Positions 1 to 5,307 of a DNA stretch of 5,850 bases are shown one piece after another. The stretch comes from an archaeon (GTDB taxonomy: Archaea > Hydrothermarchaeota > Hydrothermarchaeia > JALTZZ01 > JALUTC01). Location of the stretch: positions 1-5,850 of the forward strand of contig JALTZH010000035.1 in NCBI GenBank assembly GCA_027051265.1. The letters are read 5' to 3'. A program made the translations under genes and the position numbers. The notes below the pieces were generated by a model. The model did no database searches. It was not told the origin of the DNA and saw only the letters and a program-made list of their open reading frames with translations. Numbering within the stretch: the stretch's first letter is position 1; each line of letters opens with the position of its first letter.

Positions 1-734
1 GGATACCTTGCATTAATGCTTTCAATTTTCTTCCTTTCAGACATTATTACTTTTATAGAAGATCTCCAATCTAATTTTAATAGAAATGCAGATAACGTTA
101 TATACATAGCAGATAATCTTGCAGGAATATAATTTATAACTGTATCCATAGTTGCAGAAAAGAATCCAATGTCTCTAATTTTTTCATATTTATAACCAAA
201 AGCACTATCTAAAGTGTTTGTTAATCGTTGAAACAATGCACCAAATGGTCCTAAGATAGAAAAGTAGAAGAGTGGAGATACATAACCATCGACAAGACTT
301 TCAGCAGCAGATTCTATGGCTGCAGATATCGTATGCTTATCATCTAAACGATAGACATTTCTTCTAACTAGTTGTTGCACATAAAACTTTGCTTTATCAC
401 TATTTCCATATACAAACGATTTATAAGCGTTGTTTAACGTATCTATTAATAGTTTTGCTGAGAATGAAAACTTCAATATTATACTCAAAAAAATTATTTC
501 TAAAATTTTGTTTAATTTAAATATATTATATAATATATAAAATAAAAAAAGATGTAATAAAATTATAATAAACCATACAACAACACCATAAATTTTGGTA
601 GCATAAGGTTTAAATAATTTAAAAGCTAATTTGAACGAAGTATATACAGGATGTATCTTTAATAGCAATCCTCTATGAAAAGGATAAATAAAATCTAGTA
701 GAAAAGCTAAAAGTAATATGTATATCTCTTTCAT
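1..734 (-). CDS. cbiB: Adenosylcobinamide-phosphate synthase CbiB, C-terminus beyond window edge
   Basis: CbiB is an integral membrane enzyme that joins the aminopropanol (phosphate) arm to adenosylcobyric acid in cobamide synthesis and salvage. I translated the minus strand from an ATG at 732-734 and found an open frame of 244 codons that runs off the left edge. Family hallmarks are present in order: an N-terminal membrane segment (ILLLAFLLDFIYPFHRG, with the usual early Asp and His-Pro), a second hydrophobic stretch (VVVWFIIILLHLFLFYIL), then the conserved core SAAIESAAESLVDGYVSPLF, LGPFGALFQR, NTLDSAFGYKYEK, NYIPARLSA and NARYP at the edge. CbiB proteins are usually about 300 residues, so roughly 60 should lie outside. 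There is no Shine-Dalgarno sequence, but a TTTAAG box sits about 26 nt before the ATG, which suits a leaderless transcript. It is divergent from the HisA-like operon. The assignment rests on clear motif matches; the start is less certain. Confidence 0.9.
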   Translation of the reverse strand, partial: MKEIYILLLAFLLDFIYPFHRGLLLKIHPVYTSFKLAFKLFKPYATKIYGVVVWFIIILLHLFLFYILYNIFKLNKILEIIFLSIILKFSFSAKLLIDTLNNAYKSFVYGNSDKAKFYVQQLVRRNVYRLDDKHTISAAIESAAESLVDGYVSPLFYFSILGPFGALFQRLTNTLDSAFGYKYEKIRDIGFFSATMDTVINYIPARLSAMYITLSAFLLKLDWRSSIKVIMSERKKIESINARY

Positions 735-987
735 AATTAAAATACCAGATAATAGCTTAAAGAGAAGTATAACATCAATCTCAATCTCTAGCTTAGAGAA
801 ACTTACTTAACGTAAAGGTAAATAAGAGCTTAAAGATAATTCCTAAAGCTGATAATTTGAAGTTAACTCGACTTATGAAGCTGAATAATTCCAATTAACA
901 AGGTAGAATAAAGTTTAACCCCTTTAAGTTGAGATCAGTTAAATTCTTCTAATTTCTTCACAATTCTACAATTAATGAATACTATAT
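735..987. other. Divergent intergenic region between cbiB and the HisA-like operon
   Basis: This AT-rich gap separates two divergent transcription units and must hold both promoters. For the plus-strand operon, TTAAAT near 939-944 could be a TATA box giving a leader of about 20 nt, but TTTAAG near 924 is an equal candidate and neither is convincing. The decamer AGCTTAAAGA occurs twice (about 755 and 829), and related GCTTAGAGA and AAGCTGATAA/AAGCTGAATAA strings recur. I see no tRNA, riboswitch or coding sequence here. Confidence 0.5.
756..763 (-). promoter_or_regulatory. Candidate TATA box of cbiB
   Basis: On the minus strand the sequence reads CTTTAAGC, centred about 26 nt upstream of the cbiB ATG. 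That spacing would place transcription initiation at or next to the start codon, as in leaderless archaeal mRNAs, and agrees with the missing Shine-Dalgarno sequence. The match to a TATA consensus is modest, and other A/T-rich octamers exist nearby. Confidence 0.35.
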
Positions 988-1674
988 ATGATTGAAAGAT
1001 ATCGGAAACGTATCATACCTGTTGTAGATATTAAGAATGGTAAAGTTGTTCATGCAAGAAAGGGAGAAAGAGAAAAATACAAACCTCTTAAAACTAAACT
1101 TTCTCCTAGAGCTGATCCGATAGAATTTGTGAGAAAATTACCTTTTAATAGAATATACGTTGCCGATTTAGATTCGATTCTTTATAAAAAACCTAACCTA
1201 AATTTACTTAAAGAAATTATGAAAATGAGAAATGTTTTGCTTGATATAGGAATTGAAACATATGAAGAATATGTTAAGTATAAGAGTATGTTCAACTGTG
1301 ACGTTATAGTTGCATCCGAATCTATTAAAAACGAGAATGAACTAGAAAAAATTTCCAAAACTAAAGGACATCCATTGTTTAGCATAGATATTAAAGATAT
1401 GAAAGTTATATCAAATTTTTTACCTAAGAGAATTGAGGAAGCGTATTTTTATCTGAAAGAAAATTTTGGTTTCAAAAGGTTTCTGTTCATAAATTTGACT
1501 TGTGTTGGAACTTTATCGATGAAAAATTTTGACAAGTTTAACTTTCTTAAAGAAGAAAACGTTGAAAAATATTACGGTGGAGGTATTAATTCAGACAGTA
1601 TTGAAAATGCTTTTAAGATTTTTAATTTTTTATTAATAGGTACATTGTTGTACAATAATTGGAGGTTAGATTGA
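988..1674 (+). CDS. HisA-like TIM-barrel protein (COG1411 type)
   Basis: This 228-residue protein belongs to the archaeal proteins related to HisA, the ProFAR isomerase of histidine synthesis, but not to HisA itself; their substrate is unknown to me. Visible barrel features are RIIPVVDIKNGKVVHARKGE (residues 8-27, with Asp14 where HisA has its first catalytic Asp), YVADLDSI (57-64), LLDIGIE (84-90), FSIDIKD (131-137, Asp134 in the second catalytic Asp position), YGGGINSDS (196-204, phosphate binding) and LIGTLLYNN (216-224). Both acid residues being kept suggests an isomerase-type reaction on a phosphorylated sugar or amino-sugar compound; that is inference. No other his gene is in the window. 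The ATG lacks a Shine-Dalgarno sequence but puts the first beta strand at the expected place. The gene leads a close-packed operon and its stop directly abuts the next ATG. Confidence 0.82.
   Translation: MIERYRKRIIPVVDIKNGKVVHARKGEREKYKPLKTKLSPRADPIEFVRKLPFNRIYVADLDSILYKKPNLNLLKEIMKMRNVLLDIGIETYEEYVKYKSMFNCDVIVASESIKNENELEKISKTKGHPLFSIDIKDMKVISNFLPKRIEEAYFYLKENFGFKRFLFINLTCVGTLSMKNFDKFNFLKEENVEKYYGGGINSDSIENAFKIFNFLLIGTLLYNNWRLD
1661..1666 (+). promoter_or_regulatory. Ribosome binding site of the SmAP gene
   Basis: GGAGGT lies 8 nt before the ATG at 1675, inside the last codons of the HisA-like gene. It is a full match to the archaeal anti-Shine-Dalgarno and fixes the start of the SmAP gene, which immediately follows the upstream stop codon. 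Confidence 0.8.
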
Positions 1675-1908
1675 ATGTCTTTGAAACCGTTAGATGTCGT
1701 GCATAACGCTTTAGATTCGCAAATAATCGTACTACTTAAAGATGGTAGAGAATACAGAGGAATATTAAAAGGATACGATATACATATGAATCTAGTATTG
1801 CAGAATGCTGAAGAACTTAAGGATGGTAAACCTATTAAAAAACTCGGATTAATTGTTATAAGAGGAGATAACATAGTTTATGTCTCTCCACCAGGTGGAT
1901 TCAAATGA
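1675..1908 (+). CDS. Sm-like archaeal protein (SmAP/Lsm)
   Basis: Archaeal Sm-like proteins form heptameric (sometimes hexameric) rings that bind U-rich single-stranded RNA and take part in RNA processing and turnover; they are the counterparts of eukaryotic Sm/Lsm and bacterial Hfq. At 77 residues it has the usual length. The N-terminal helix ([10 protein letters not shown]) is followed by the Sm1 motif (about 18-47), with [20 protein letters not shown] containing the RNA-binding HMNL at 37-40, and by Sm2 ([13 protein letters not shown], about 60-72), with the RGDN loop at 63-66. A strong GGAGGT Shine-Dalgarno sequence supports the ATG. The stop overlaps the L37e start by ATGA, the common archaeal pairing of an Lsm gene with rpl37e, which suggests coupled production with ribosomal protein. 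Nothing is degenerate, and the identification is firm. Confidence 0.95.
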   Translation: MSLKPLDVVHNALDSQIIVLLKDGREYRGILKGYDIHMNLVLQNAEELKDGKPIKKLGLIVIRGDNIVYVSPPGGFK

Positions 1909-2090
1909 GTAAAGGAACTGCATCTTTTGGTAAAAGAAATAAAACATTGCATATAAGATGTAGAAGATGTGGTAGAAAATCTTTTCATAAAAAAAAGAGA
2001 TATTGTGCTGCATGTGGCTTTGGTAGAAGTAAAAGGTTAAGAAGATATTCATGGCAAAACAAAAAATTAAACGGTATTAGATTAAGATAA
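1905..2090 (+). CDS. rpl37e: 50S ribosomal protein L37e (eL37)
   Basis: eL37 is a small zinc-binding protein of the large ribosomal subunit, found in archaea and eukaryotes but not bacteria. The 61-residue sequence is of normal length and very basic. It opens with the family signature [11 protein letters not shown] and has the zinc ribbon C19-x2-C22 (CRRC) and C34-x2-C37 (CAAC), followed by the basic tail [15 protein letters not shown] that contacts 23S rRNA. The start overlaps the SmAP stop as ATGA, and AGGTG at 1893-1897 serves as the ribosome binding site. Its TAA shares one base with the purF ATG (TAATG), so translation of the three genes is probably coupled. Identification is essentially certain. 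Confidence 0.97.
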   Translation: MSKGTASFGKRNKTLHIRCRRCGRKSFHKKKRYCAACGFGRSKRLRRYSWQNKKLNGIRLR

Positions 2091-3487
2091 TGTGTGGAAT
2101 TGTTGGTATTTATTCAAAAAATAAAAACGTTTCATACTTAATATATTATGCGTTGTTAACACTTCAACATCGTGGACAGGAATCATGTGGCATCGTAACA
2201 AGAACAGAAAATGGTTTTAAAATTTATAAAGGAATGGGGTTGGTTACAAGTGTATTCCATAAGGGGATATTAAACAGTTTAGATGGTTACGTAGGAATAG
2301 GACATACGAGATATTCAACGACAGGTAAAAGTTCTATCGAGAATTCACAACCAATAATGTTAAACTTTTCATTAGGTAAACTAGCTATAGTTCATAATGG
2401 AAATATTGCCAACGCTTATCTTCTCAGAAAAGAATTAGAAGAAAAAGGACAAGTATTTTTAACAACAACAGATACTGAAATAATAGCTCATTTAATAATA
2501 AAAAATTATATTGAAGAAAAAGATATTGTTGAAGCTATAAAAAGAGCATCAAATATCCTAATAGGATCATATTCGTTAATTATTTTAACCGATGAATTCC
2601 TGATTGGTGTTCGAGATCCGTATGGTATAAGACCTTTATGTCTTGGAATGGATAACGATACAATAATATTAGCTTCAGAAAATGTTGTATTCGATGTTTT
2701 AGATAAAAACTTCATTAGAGATATAAGACCTGGAGAAATCTTCGTAATTGATAAGGATGGAAATTATTACAGTTATTACTTGAATAAAAAGAGGAACGCG
2801 TTTTGTGCCTTTGAATACATATACTTTGCTAGAGCTGATGCAATGATAAATGGCATCTCCGTTTATAAAGTTAGAGAAAAACTTGGAGAAATAATGGCAA
2901 GAAAAGATACGGTTATTGCTGATTTCGTATCACCTGTACCAGATTCTGCAATACCTTATGCAATAGGTTATTCGAATTACAGGGGAATTCCTTATAGAGA
3001 AAGTCTTATAAGGAATAGATATGTTGGAAGAACATTTATAATGCCTAAACATTCTGAAAGAAAAATTGCTGTAAGATTGAAATTGAATCCTATAGCACAT
3101 GAAATAAAGGATAAAAGGATAATACTTGTCGATGATAGTATCGTTCGTGGAACAACTTCTAGAAGAATAATAAACATGTTAAAAAGGGCAGGTGCGAAAG
3201 AAGTACATTATAGAGTATGTTCTCCAATGATTATATCTCCATGTTTACTAGGAATAGATATGCCAACAAAAGAAGAATTGATTGCAAGTAATAAAACCGT
3301 TGAAGAAATTAGAAGAGAAATAAACGCTGACTCTTTGATGTATTTAACCGTAGATGAACTGGTTGAAGGAATTGGATTAAGTAAAGAGGAATTATGTTTA
3401 GGTTGCTTTACGGGAAAATATCCAATAGATGAACTTGAAAGTATCATTAAACTCATACCAAAAGATATATTTCTATACAACAAATAG
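2090..3487 (+). CDS. purF: Amidophosphoribosyltransferase PurF
   Basis: PurF catalyses the first committed step of purine synthesis, turning PRPP and glutamine into phosphoribosylamine in the cytoplasm. The 465-residue protein begins MCGIVGIY, so Cys2 is the N-terminal nucleophile of the class II glutaminase domain and no propeptide is needed. LQHRGQES (25-32), GHTRYSTTG (71-79), VHNGNIAN (101-108) and RDPYGIRPL (175-183) complete that domain. The PRPP loop VDDSIVRGTT is at 347-356. Cys239, Cys385, Cys436 and Cys439 (LCLGC) align with the four [4Fe-4S] ligands known from the Bacillus subtilis enzyme, so a structural iron-sulfur cluster is expected. A tail of about 19 residues after GKYPID is longer than I would expect and is the part overlapping the next gene. 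The start shares a base with the L37e stop. The overlapping junctions place it in the operon. Confidence 0.97.
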   Translation: MCGIVGIYSKNKNVSYLIYYALLTLQHRGQESCGIVTRTENGFKIYKGMGLVTSVFHKGILNSLDGYVGIGHTRYSTTGKSSIENSQPIMLNFSLGKLAIVHNGNIANAYLLRKELEEKGQVFLTTTDTEIIAHLIIKNYIEEKDIVEAIKRASNILIGSYSLIILTDEFLIGVRDPYGIRPLCLGMDNDTIILASENVVFDVLDKNFIRDIRPGEIFVIDKDGNYYSYYLNKKRNAFCAFEYIYFARADAMINGISVYKVREKLGEIMARKDTVIADFVSPVPDSAIPYAIGYSNYRGIPYRESLIRNRYVGRTFIMPKHSERKIAVRLKLNPIAHEIKDKRIILVDDSIVRGTTSRRIINMLKRAGAKEVHYRVCSPMIISPCLLGIDMPTKEELIASNKTVEEIRREINADSLMYLTVDELVEGIGLSKEELCLGCFTGKYPIDELESIIKLIPKDIFLYNK

Positions 3488-4022
3488 TTTTAAACTTAAA
3501 GTTGCAAAACATATTTTTAAAGATTTAGCTTTAGATATAGTAATGGTTAAAAAGAAACTAAAAGAATTACAAACCATGAATATTCTGGAGAATGTTAAAT
3601 TTAAACTGAAACAGGTTGATAAATTACCAGCAATCGTTGAAGATTCGGGACTCTTCATAAAGAATCTTAGAGGATTTCCAGGGACGATTACTAAATACGT
3701 TCTTAAAACAATAGGATTTAGTGGTATTCAAATGTTGCTAAAAGATGATACGTTTTCATATTTTATATCAGTAGTCGGTTATAAAGATTTAGAACTTGAA
3801 AAATATTTCATAGGAAAAGTTACTGGTATGTTAAAGAAAAATCAGAAAAGTATTGATGAAGCCTTTATTCCTACAGGAAGTAATAAGAGTTTTGCAGAAA
3901 TGAATTTAGAAGAATTTGTAAAATATTCTGATATAGGAAGATCTCTTACAAAACTTAAACGCTTCTTAGTTCAAATTTATAAGTTACAATGTTGCGATGA
4001 GGAAAGATTTGTAGAGCAATGA
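3429..4022 (+). CDS. Divergent HAM1/RdgB-type non-canonical purine NTP pyrophosphatase with replaced C-terminus
   Basis: HAM1/RdgB enzymes hydrolyse dITP, XTP and ITP to monophosphates, keeping deaminated purines out of nucleic acids. The core KIYFYTTNSFKLK (12-24, family T-x-N-x2-K), AIVEDSGLFIKNLRGFPG (68-85, catalytic EDSGL), AFIPTGSNKSFAEM (145-158) and KLKRFL (175-180) identify the family. It is divergent: the G-F/W-G-Y/F-D segment before FIP is missing and the usual S-H-R nucleotide-contacting motif reads YSDIGR (166-171), so activity or specificity may differ. The ATG at 3429 overlaps purF by 59 nt without a Shine-Dalgarno sequence; TTG at 3435 is an alternative, and the first strand starts only at residue 12. 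The last 12 residues (LQCCDEERFVEQ) are not family-like. A second copy of the gene end at 5123-5266 instead closes with a short RIYKNG tail. The native stop was therefore probably lost here by rearrangement. Confidence 0.85.
   Translation: MNLKVSLNSYQKIYFYTTNSFKLKVAKHIFKDLALDIVMVKKKLKELQTMNILENVKFKLKQVDKLPAIVEDSGLFIKNLRGFPGTITKYVLKTIGFSGIQMLLKDDTFSYFISVVGYKDLELEKYFIGKVTGMLKKNQKSIDEAFIPTGSNKSFAEMNLEEFVKYSDIGRSLTKLKRFLVQIYKLQCCDEERFVEQ
3861..3982 (+). repeat. Direct repeat copy 1 (HAM1 3' end)
   Basis: This 122-bp stretch matches 5135-5256 at a constant offset of 1274 bp with only two differences (3863 C versus G; 3973 A versus G), and 3864-3972 is an exact 109-bp match. It encodes HAM1 residues 145 to 185. 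The two copies bracket the MNT/HEPN module. Immediately after 3982 the copies part. Confidence 0.95.
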
Positions 4023-4040
4023 GGAGCGAAACGTTTATAA
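4011..4040 (+). promoter_or_regulatory. Promoter-like element conserved with 5364-5392
   Basis: GCGAAACG followed by TTTATAA (4034-4040) looks like an archaeal BRE plus TATA box and would start RNA about 25 nt later, near 4060. The 29 bases 4011-4039 match 5364-5392 at 25 positions, including the whole AAACGTTTATA core. In this copy it lies over and just after the stop of the HAM1 gene. The transcript would run through 4060-4390 towards the MNT/HEPN pair; whether it does so is inference. Confidence 0.5.
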
Positions 4041-4114
4041 CTGTTAATTACTTCGTTGCAAGTTCAAAAAACAATTATAGGAAGCAATAGGAAAAGTTAC
4101 GTCATTCTTAAAAC

Positions 4115-4336
4115 GTGTCGCAGAAATATATTCTTTCGAATTGTAACGGAGTAAAACCTTCCAATTTGTTTACGATTTCATATCTTAGTTCCCATCAAAA
4201 GCAATATGATCGAAAGTATGAAAGTTCGTTGGATATAAGCAAAGAAGATACGTCATGCATCCGAAACGAAGAGAAGATATACTCTTTGATAAAAATTATA
4301 GGAACTATAGCATATGTTACTTTTGATGGGAACTAA
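4115..4336 (+). CDS. Doubtful small ORF of 73 codons
   Basis: A GTG-started frame (MSQKYILSNCNGVKPSNLF at the N-terminus) fills the gap between the HAM1 gene and the MNT gene. I recognise no domain, signal peptide or membrane segment. It has no Shine-Dalgarno sequence, and its second half coincides with a segment bounded by 18-bp inverted repeats; its stop codon lies inside the right arm. It is serine- and asparagine-rich, unlike the neighbouring genes. It is more likely rearranged non-coding DNA than a gene. A small promoter-proximal peptide of the toxin-antitoxin locus cannot be excluded. Confidence 0.2.
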   Translation: MSQKYILSNCNGVKPSNLFTISYLSSHQKQYDRKYESSLDISKEDTSCIRNEEKIYSLIKIIGTIAYVTFDGN

Positions 4337-4337
4337 G
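4184..4337. repeat. 154-bp segment bounded by perfect 18-bp inverted repeats
   Basis: CTTAGTTCCCATCAAAAG at 4184-4201 recurs exactly as its reverse complement at 4320-4337, and the similarity continues inward in gapped form (CAATATG against TAACATATG). The arms enclose 118 bp. This is the shape of a miniature inverted-repeat element, but I see no clear target-site duplication (flanks TTTCATAT and GTAAAATT). As RNA it could form an 18-bp stem with a long loop just upstream of the MNT promoter. Confidence 0.75.
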
Positions 4338-4348
4338 GTAAAATTAAA

Positions 4349-4356
4349 CTTATAAT
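4349..4356 (+). promoter_or_regulatory. Candidate TATA box of the MNT/HEPN operon
   Basis: CTTATAAT lies about 40 nt before the MNT ATG, which predicts initiation near 4378 and a leader of about 14 nt. The MNT gene has no Shine-Dalgarno sequence, which fits such a short leader. The A-rich AAATTAAA just upstream could act as the BRE. Confidence 0.45.
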
Positions 4357-4392
4357 GGAAAATTTTCAAATGTTAGAAAAAATATATTTTCC
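4357..4392. promoter_or_regulatory. Inverted repeat at the MNT promoter, candidate operator
   Basis: GGAAAAT (4357-4363) and ATTTTCC (4386-4392) form an inverted repeat with a 22-bp spacer between the TATA box and the ATG. The left arm overlaps the palindrome GAAAATTTTC (4358-4367). Toxin-antitoxin operons are often self-repressed at such sites, but in sequence this AT-rich, chance pairing is possible. Confidence 0.3.
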
Positions 4393-4716
4393 ATGAAAGA
4401 AAAATTAAATCTGATTAAGGAGATCATACTAAACATTGCAAAAAAACATAACATAGAGATAGATAGGATCATTCTATTTGGCTCAAGGGCGAGAGGAGAT
4501 TACAGAGAAGATTCCGATTGGGACATATTAATAGTTACGAAGGAAAAGATTGGTTGGAAGAAGAGAAAGATATTTTTGGGGGATATCTTAAAAATTTTTG
4601 CAAAGATTAAGATTAGAGTGGAAATATTAATAGTAGATCTGGAAACTCTAAATGAATATGGAAAATGGTGGGGCTTTGTGCATTACCATGCCGTAAATGA
4701 AGGAGTAAAAATATGA
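4393..4716 (+). CDS. MNT-domain minimal nucleotidyltransferase (antitoxin partner)
   Basis: The protein is a 107-residue single-domain member of the polymerase-beta-type nucleotidyltransferase superfamily. The signature ILFGSRARGDYREDSDWD (27-44) carries GSRARG and the SDWD metal-binding pair Asp42/Asp44; the third acid is probably Glu77 in RVEILIV (75-81), where many family members have Asp. MNT proteins paired with HEPN proteins act as antitoxins, in studied cases by adding AMP to a residue of the HEPN toxin. Its stop overlaps the HEPN start as ATGA, which is the standard arrangement. The gene has its own candidate TATA box and no Shine-Dalgarno sequence. Its richer use of G and of Trp/Gly codons than the purF-side operon, and its place between duplicated HAM1 ends, suggest acquisition. 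Domain identity is firm; the biochemical role is by family analogy. Confidence 0.9.
   Translation: MKEKLNLIKEIILNIAKKHNIEIDRIILFGSRARGDYREDSDWDILIVTKEKIGWKKRKIFLGDILKIFAKIKIRVEILIVDLETLNEYGKWWGFVHYHAVNEGVKI
4701..4705 (+). promoter_or_regulatory. Ribosome binding site of the HEPN gene
   Basis: AGGAG sits 7 nt before the HEPN ATG at 4713, inside the last codons of the MNT gene. It decides the start and, with the ATGA overlap, indicates coupled synthesis of the two partners. Confidence 0.65.
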
Positions 4717-5093
4717 GGAAAGATGTCGAAGAATTTCTTAAATCTGCAGAAGAAGATTTATCAGCCGCAAAAGAATTATTGGAAACTAAAAAGTATAGAA
4801 TTACCGTTTTTCATTGCCATCAAGCCGTTGAAAAATGTTTAAAAGCTTACTTATTAGAGAAATCTGGTAAATATCTATTTACTCATTCGATATATGAGCT
4901 GATAGAATTGGCTACGGAGTTGGATGCGGATTTCGAATATCTGTTTGATATAAATGCTCAGGCATTGGAGGAATACTATACTGGAGCAAGATATCCGCCA
5001 TTACTAAAAGTCTCGGAAGAAGAGGCTAAAGAAGCTGTTGAGATAGCTGAGAAAGCCAGAGATTTTATTTTGAGAAAGATTAAATTGAAATAA
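4713..5093 (+). CDS. HEPN-domain protein (toxin partner of the MNT/HEPN pair)
   Basis: This 126-residue, all-helical protein matches the classic HEPN domain (Pfam PF05168 type). It has an N-terminal helix with EEFLKSAEEDLSAAKELLE, the core YRITVFHCHQAVEKCLKAYL (28-47), THSIYELIELATEL (57-70), and YYTGARYPPL (88-97) with the conserved A-R-Y-P. HEPN proteins in such pairs are ribonuclease-like toxins; RITVFH (Arg29 to His34) has Rx4H spacing, but I cannot tell whether it is the catalytic Rx4-6H motif. It overlaps the MNT gene by 4 nt with AGGAG upstream, so the pair is one translational unit. The length is normal and the gene looks intact. The pair resembles type VII toxin-antitoxin systems; a role in mobile-element maintenance or phage defence is inference. 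The gene is followed 30 bp later by the start of the broken HAM1 copy. Confidence 0.9.
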   Translation: MRKDVEEFLKSAEEDLSAAKELLETKKYRITVFHCHQAVEKCLKAYLLEKSGKYLFTHSIYELIELATELDADFEYLFDINAQALEEYYTGARYPPLLKVSEEEAKEAVEIAEKARDFILRKIKLK

Positions 5094-5100
5094 TAACTCC

Positions 5101-5109
5101 TTTATAAAA
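5101..5109 (+). promoter_or_regulatory. TATA-like box before the second HAM1 copy
   Basis: TTTATAAAA lies just after the HEPN gene and 26 bp before the HAM1 fragment. It could start RNA near 5130, but that transcript would have only a broken gene to express. It may be a leftover or a chance A/T run. Confidence 0.25.
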
Positions 5110-5122
5110 GATGACTGTGTAG

Positions 5123-5266
5123 GTAGATGATATTGCGTTTATTCCTACAGGAAGTAATAAGAGTTTTGCAGAAATGAATTTAGAAGAATTTGTAAAATAT
5201 TCTGATATAGGAAGATCTCTTACAAAACTTAAACGCTTCTTAGTTCGAATTTATAAAAATGGATAA
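5123..5266 (+). pseudogene. HAM1/RdgB C-terminal fragment (second copy)
   Basis: An open stretch of 47 codons, starting after TAG at 5120-5122 and ending at TAA 5264-5266, repeats the last part of the HAM1 protein: AFIPTGSNKSFAEM, then YSDIGRS and KLKRFLVRIYKNG. The first 40 codons match the upstream gene almost perfectly at DNA level. Nothing equivalent to the N-terminal two thirds, including EDSGL, is present, so it cannot encode an enzyme; an internal ATG could give about 30 residues. It ends soon after KRFL, as HAM1 proteins normally do, so it may preserve the original 3' end of the upstream gene. Before the shared part it reads VDDIAFIP against SIDEAFIP upstream, a codon longer after GAT-GA, so the boundary may be slightly further left than base identity shows. 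Confidence 0.85.
5135..5256 (+). repeat. Direct repeat copy 2 (HAM1 3' end)
   Basis: This is the partner of 3861-3982, with two mismatches over 122 bp (5137 G and 5247 G). After 5256 this copy carries about 53 bp (5257-5309) that are absent from copy 1, including the stop codon and a palindrome. Weaker similarity to the sequence after copy 1 then resumes at 5308. Confidence 0.95.
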
Positions 5267-5275
5267 CTACTTTAA

Positions 5276-5291
5276 CTTAAAAATTTTTAAG
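5276..5291. terminator. AT-rich palindrome with T-run, possible terminator
   Basis: CTTAAAAATTTTTAAG is a perfect 16-bp palindrome ten bases after the stop of the HAM1 fragment. Its T5 run fits U-rich archaeal termination. If copy 2 is the original gene end, this would have ended the HisA-like/Lsm/L37e/purF/HAM1 operon. Short AT palindromes also arise by chance here. Confidence 0.35.
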
Positions 5292-5307
5292 AGATATCTA
5301 ATAAAGT

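Noticed and set aside
1182-1385. Minus-strand frames opposite the HisA-like gene, and others opposite purF and HAM1
   Set aside because: They lie antisense to firmly identified genes, have low-complexity Ser/Ile/Phe-rich translations and lack initiation signals.
4140-4230. TnpA-like peptide (LRFHILVPIKSN) in another frame
   Set aside because: The resemblance to the IS200 transposase start is short and weak, the catalytic HUH and Tyr motifs are absent, and stops flank it.
4184-4337. CRISPR-like repeat
   Set aside because: The 18-bp units are inverted, only two are present, and the spacing of 118 bp is too long.
5240-5256. TTCGAAT string resembling a tRNA T-loop
   Set aside because: It is part of the HAM1 coding repeat and no acceptor or anticodon stems can be built around it.
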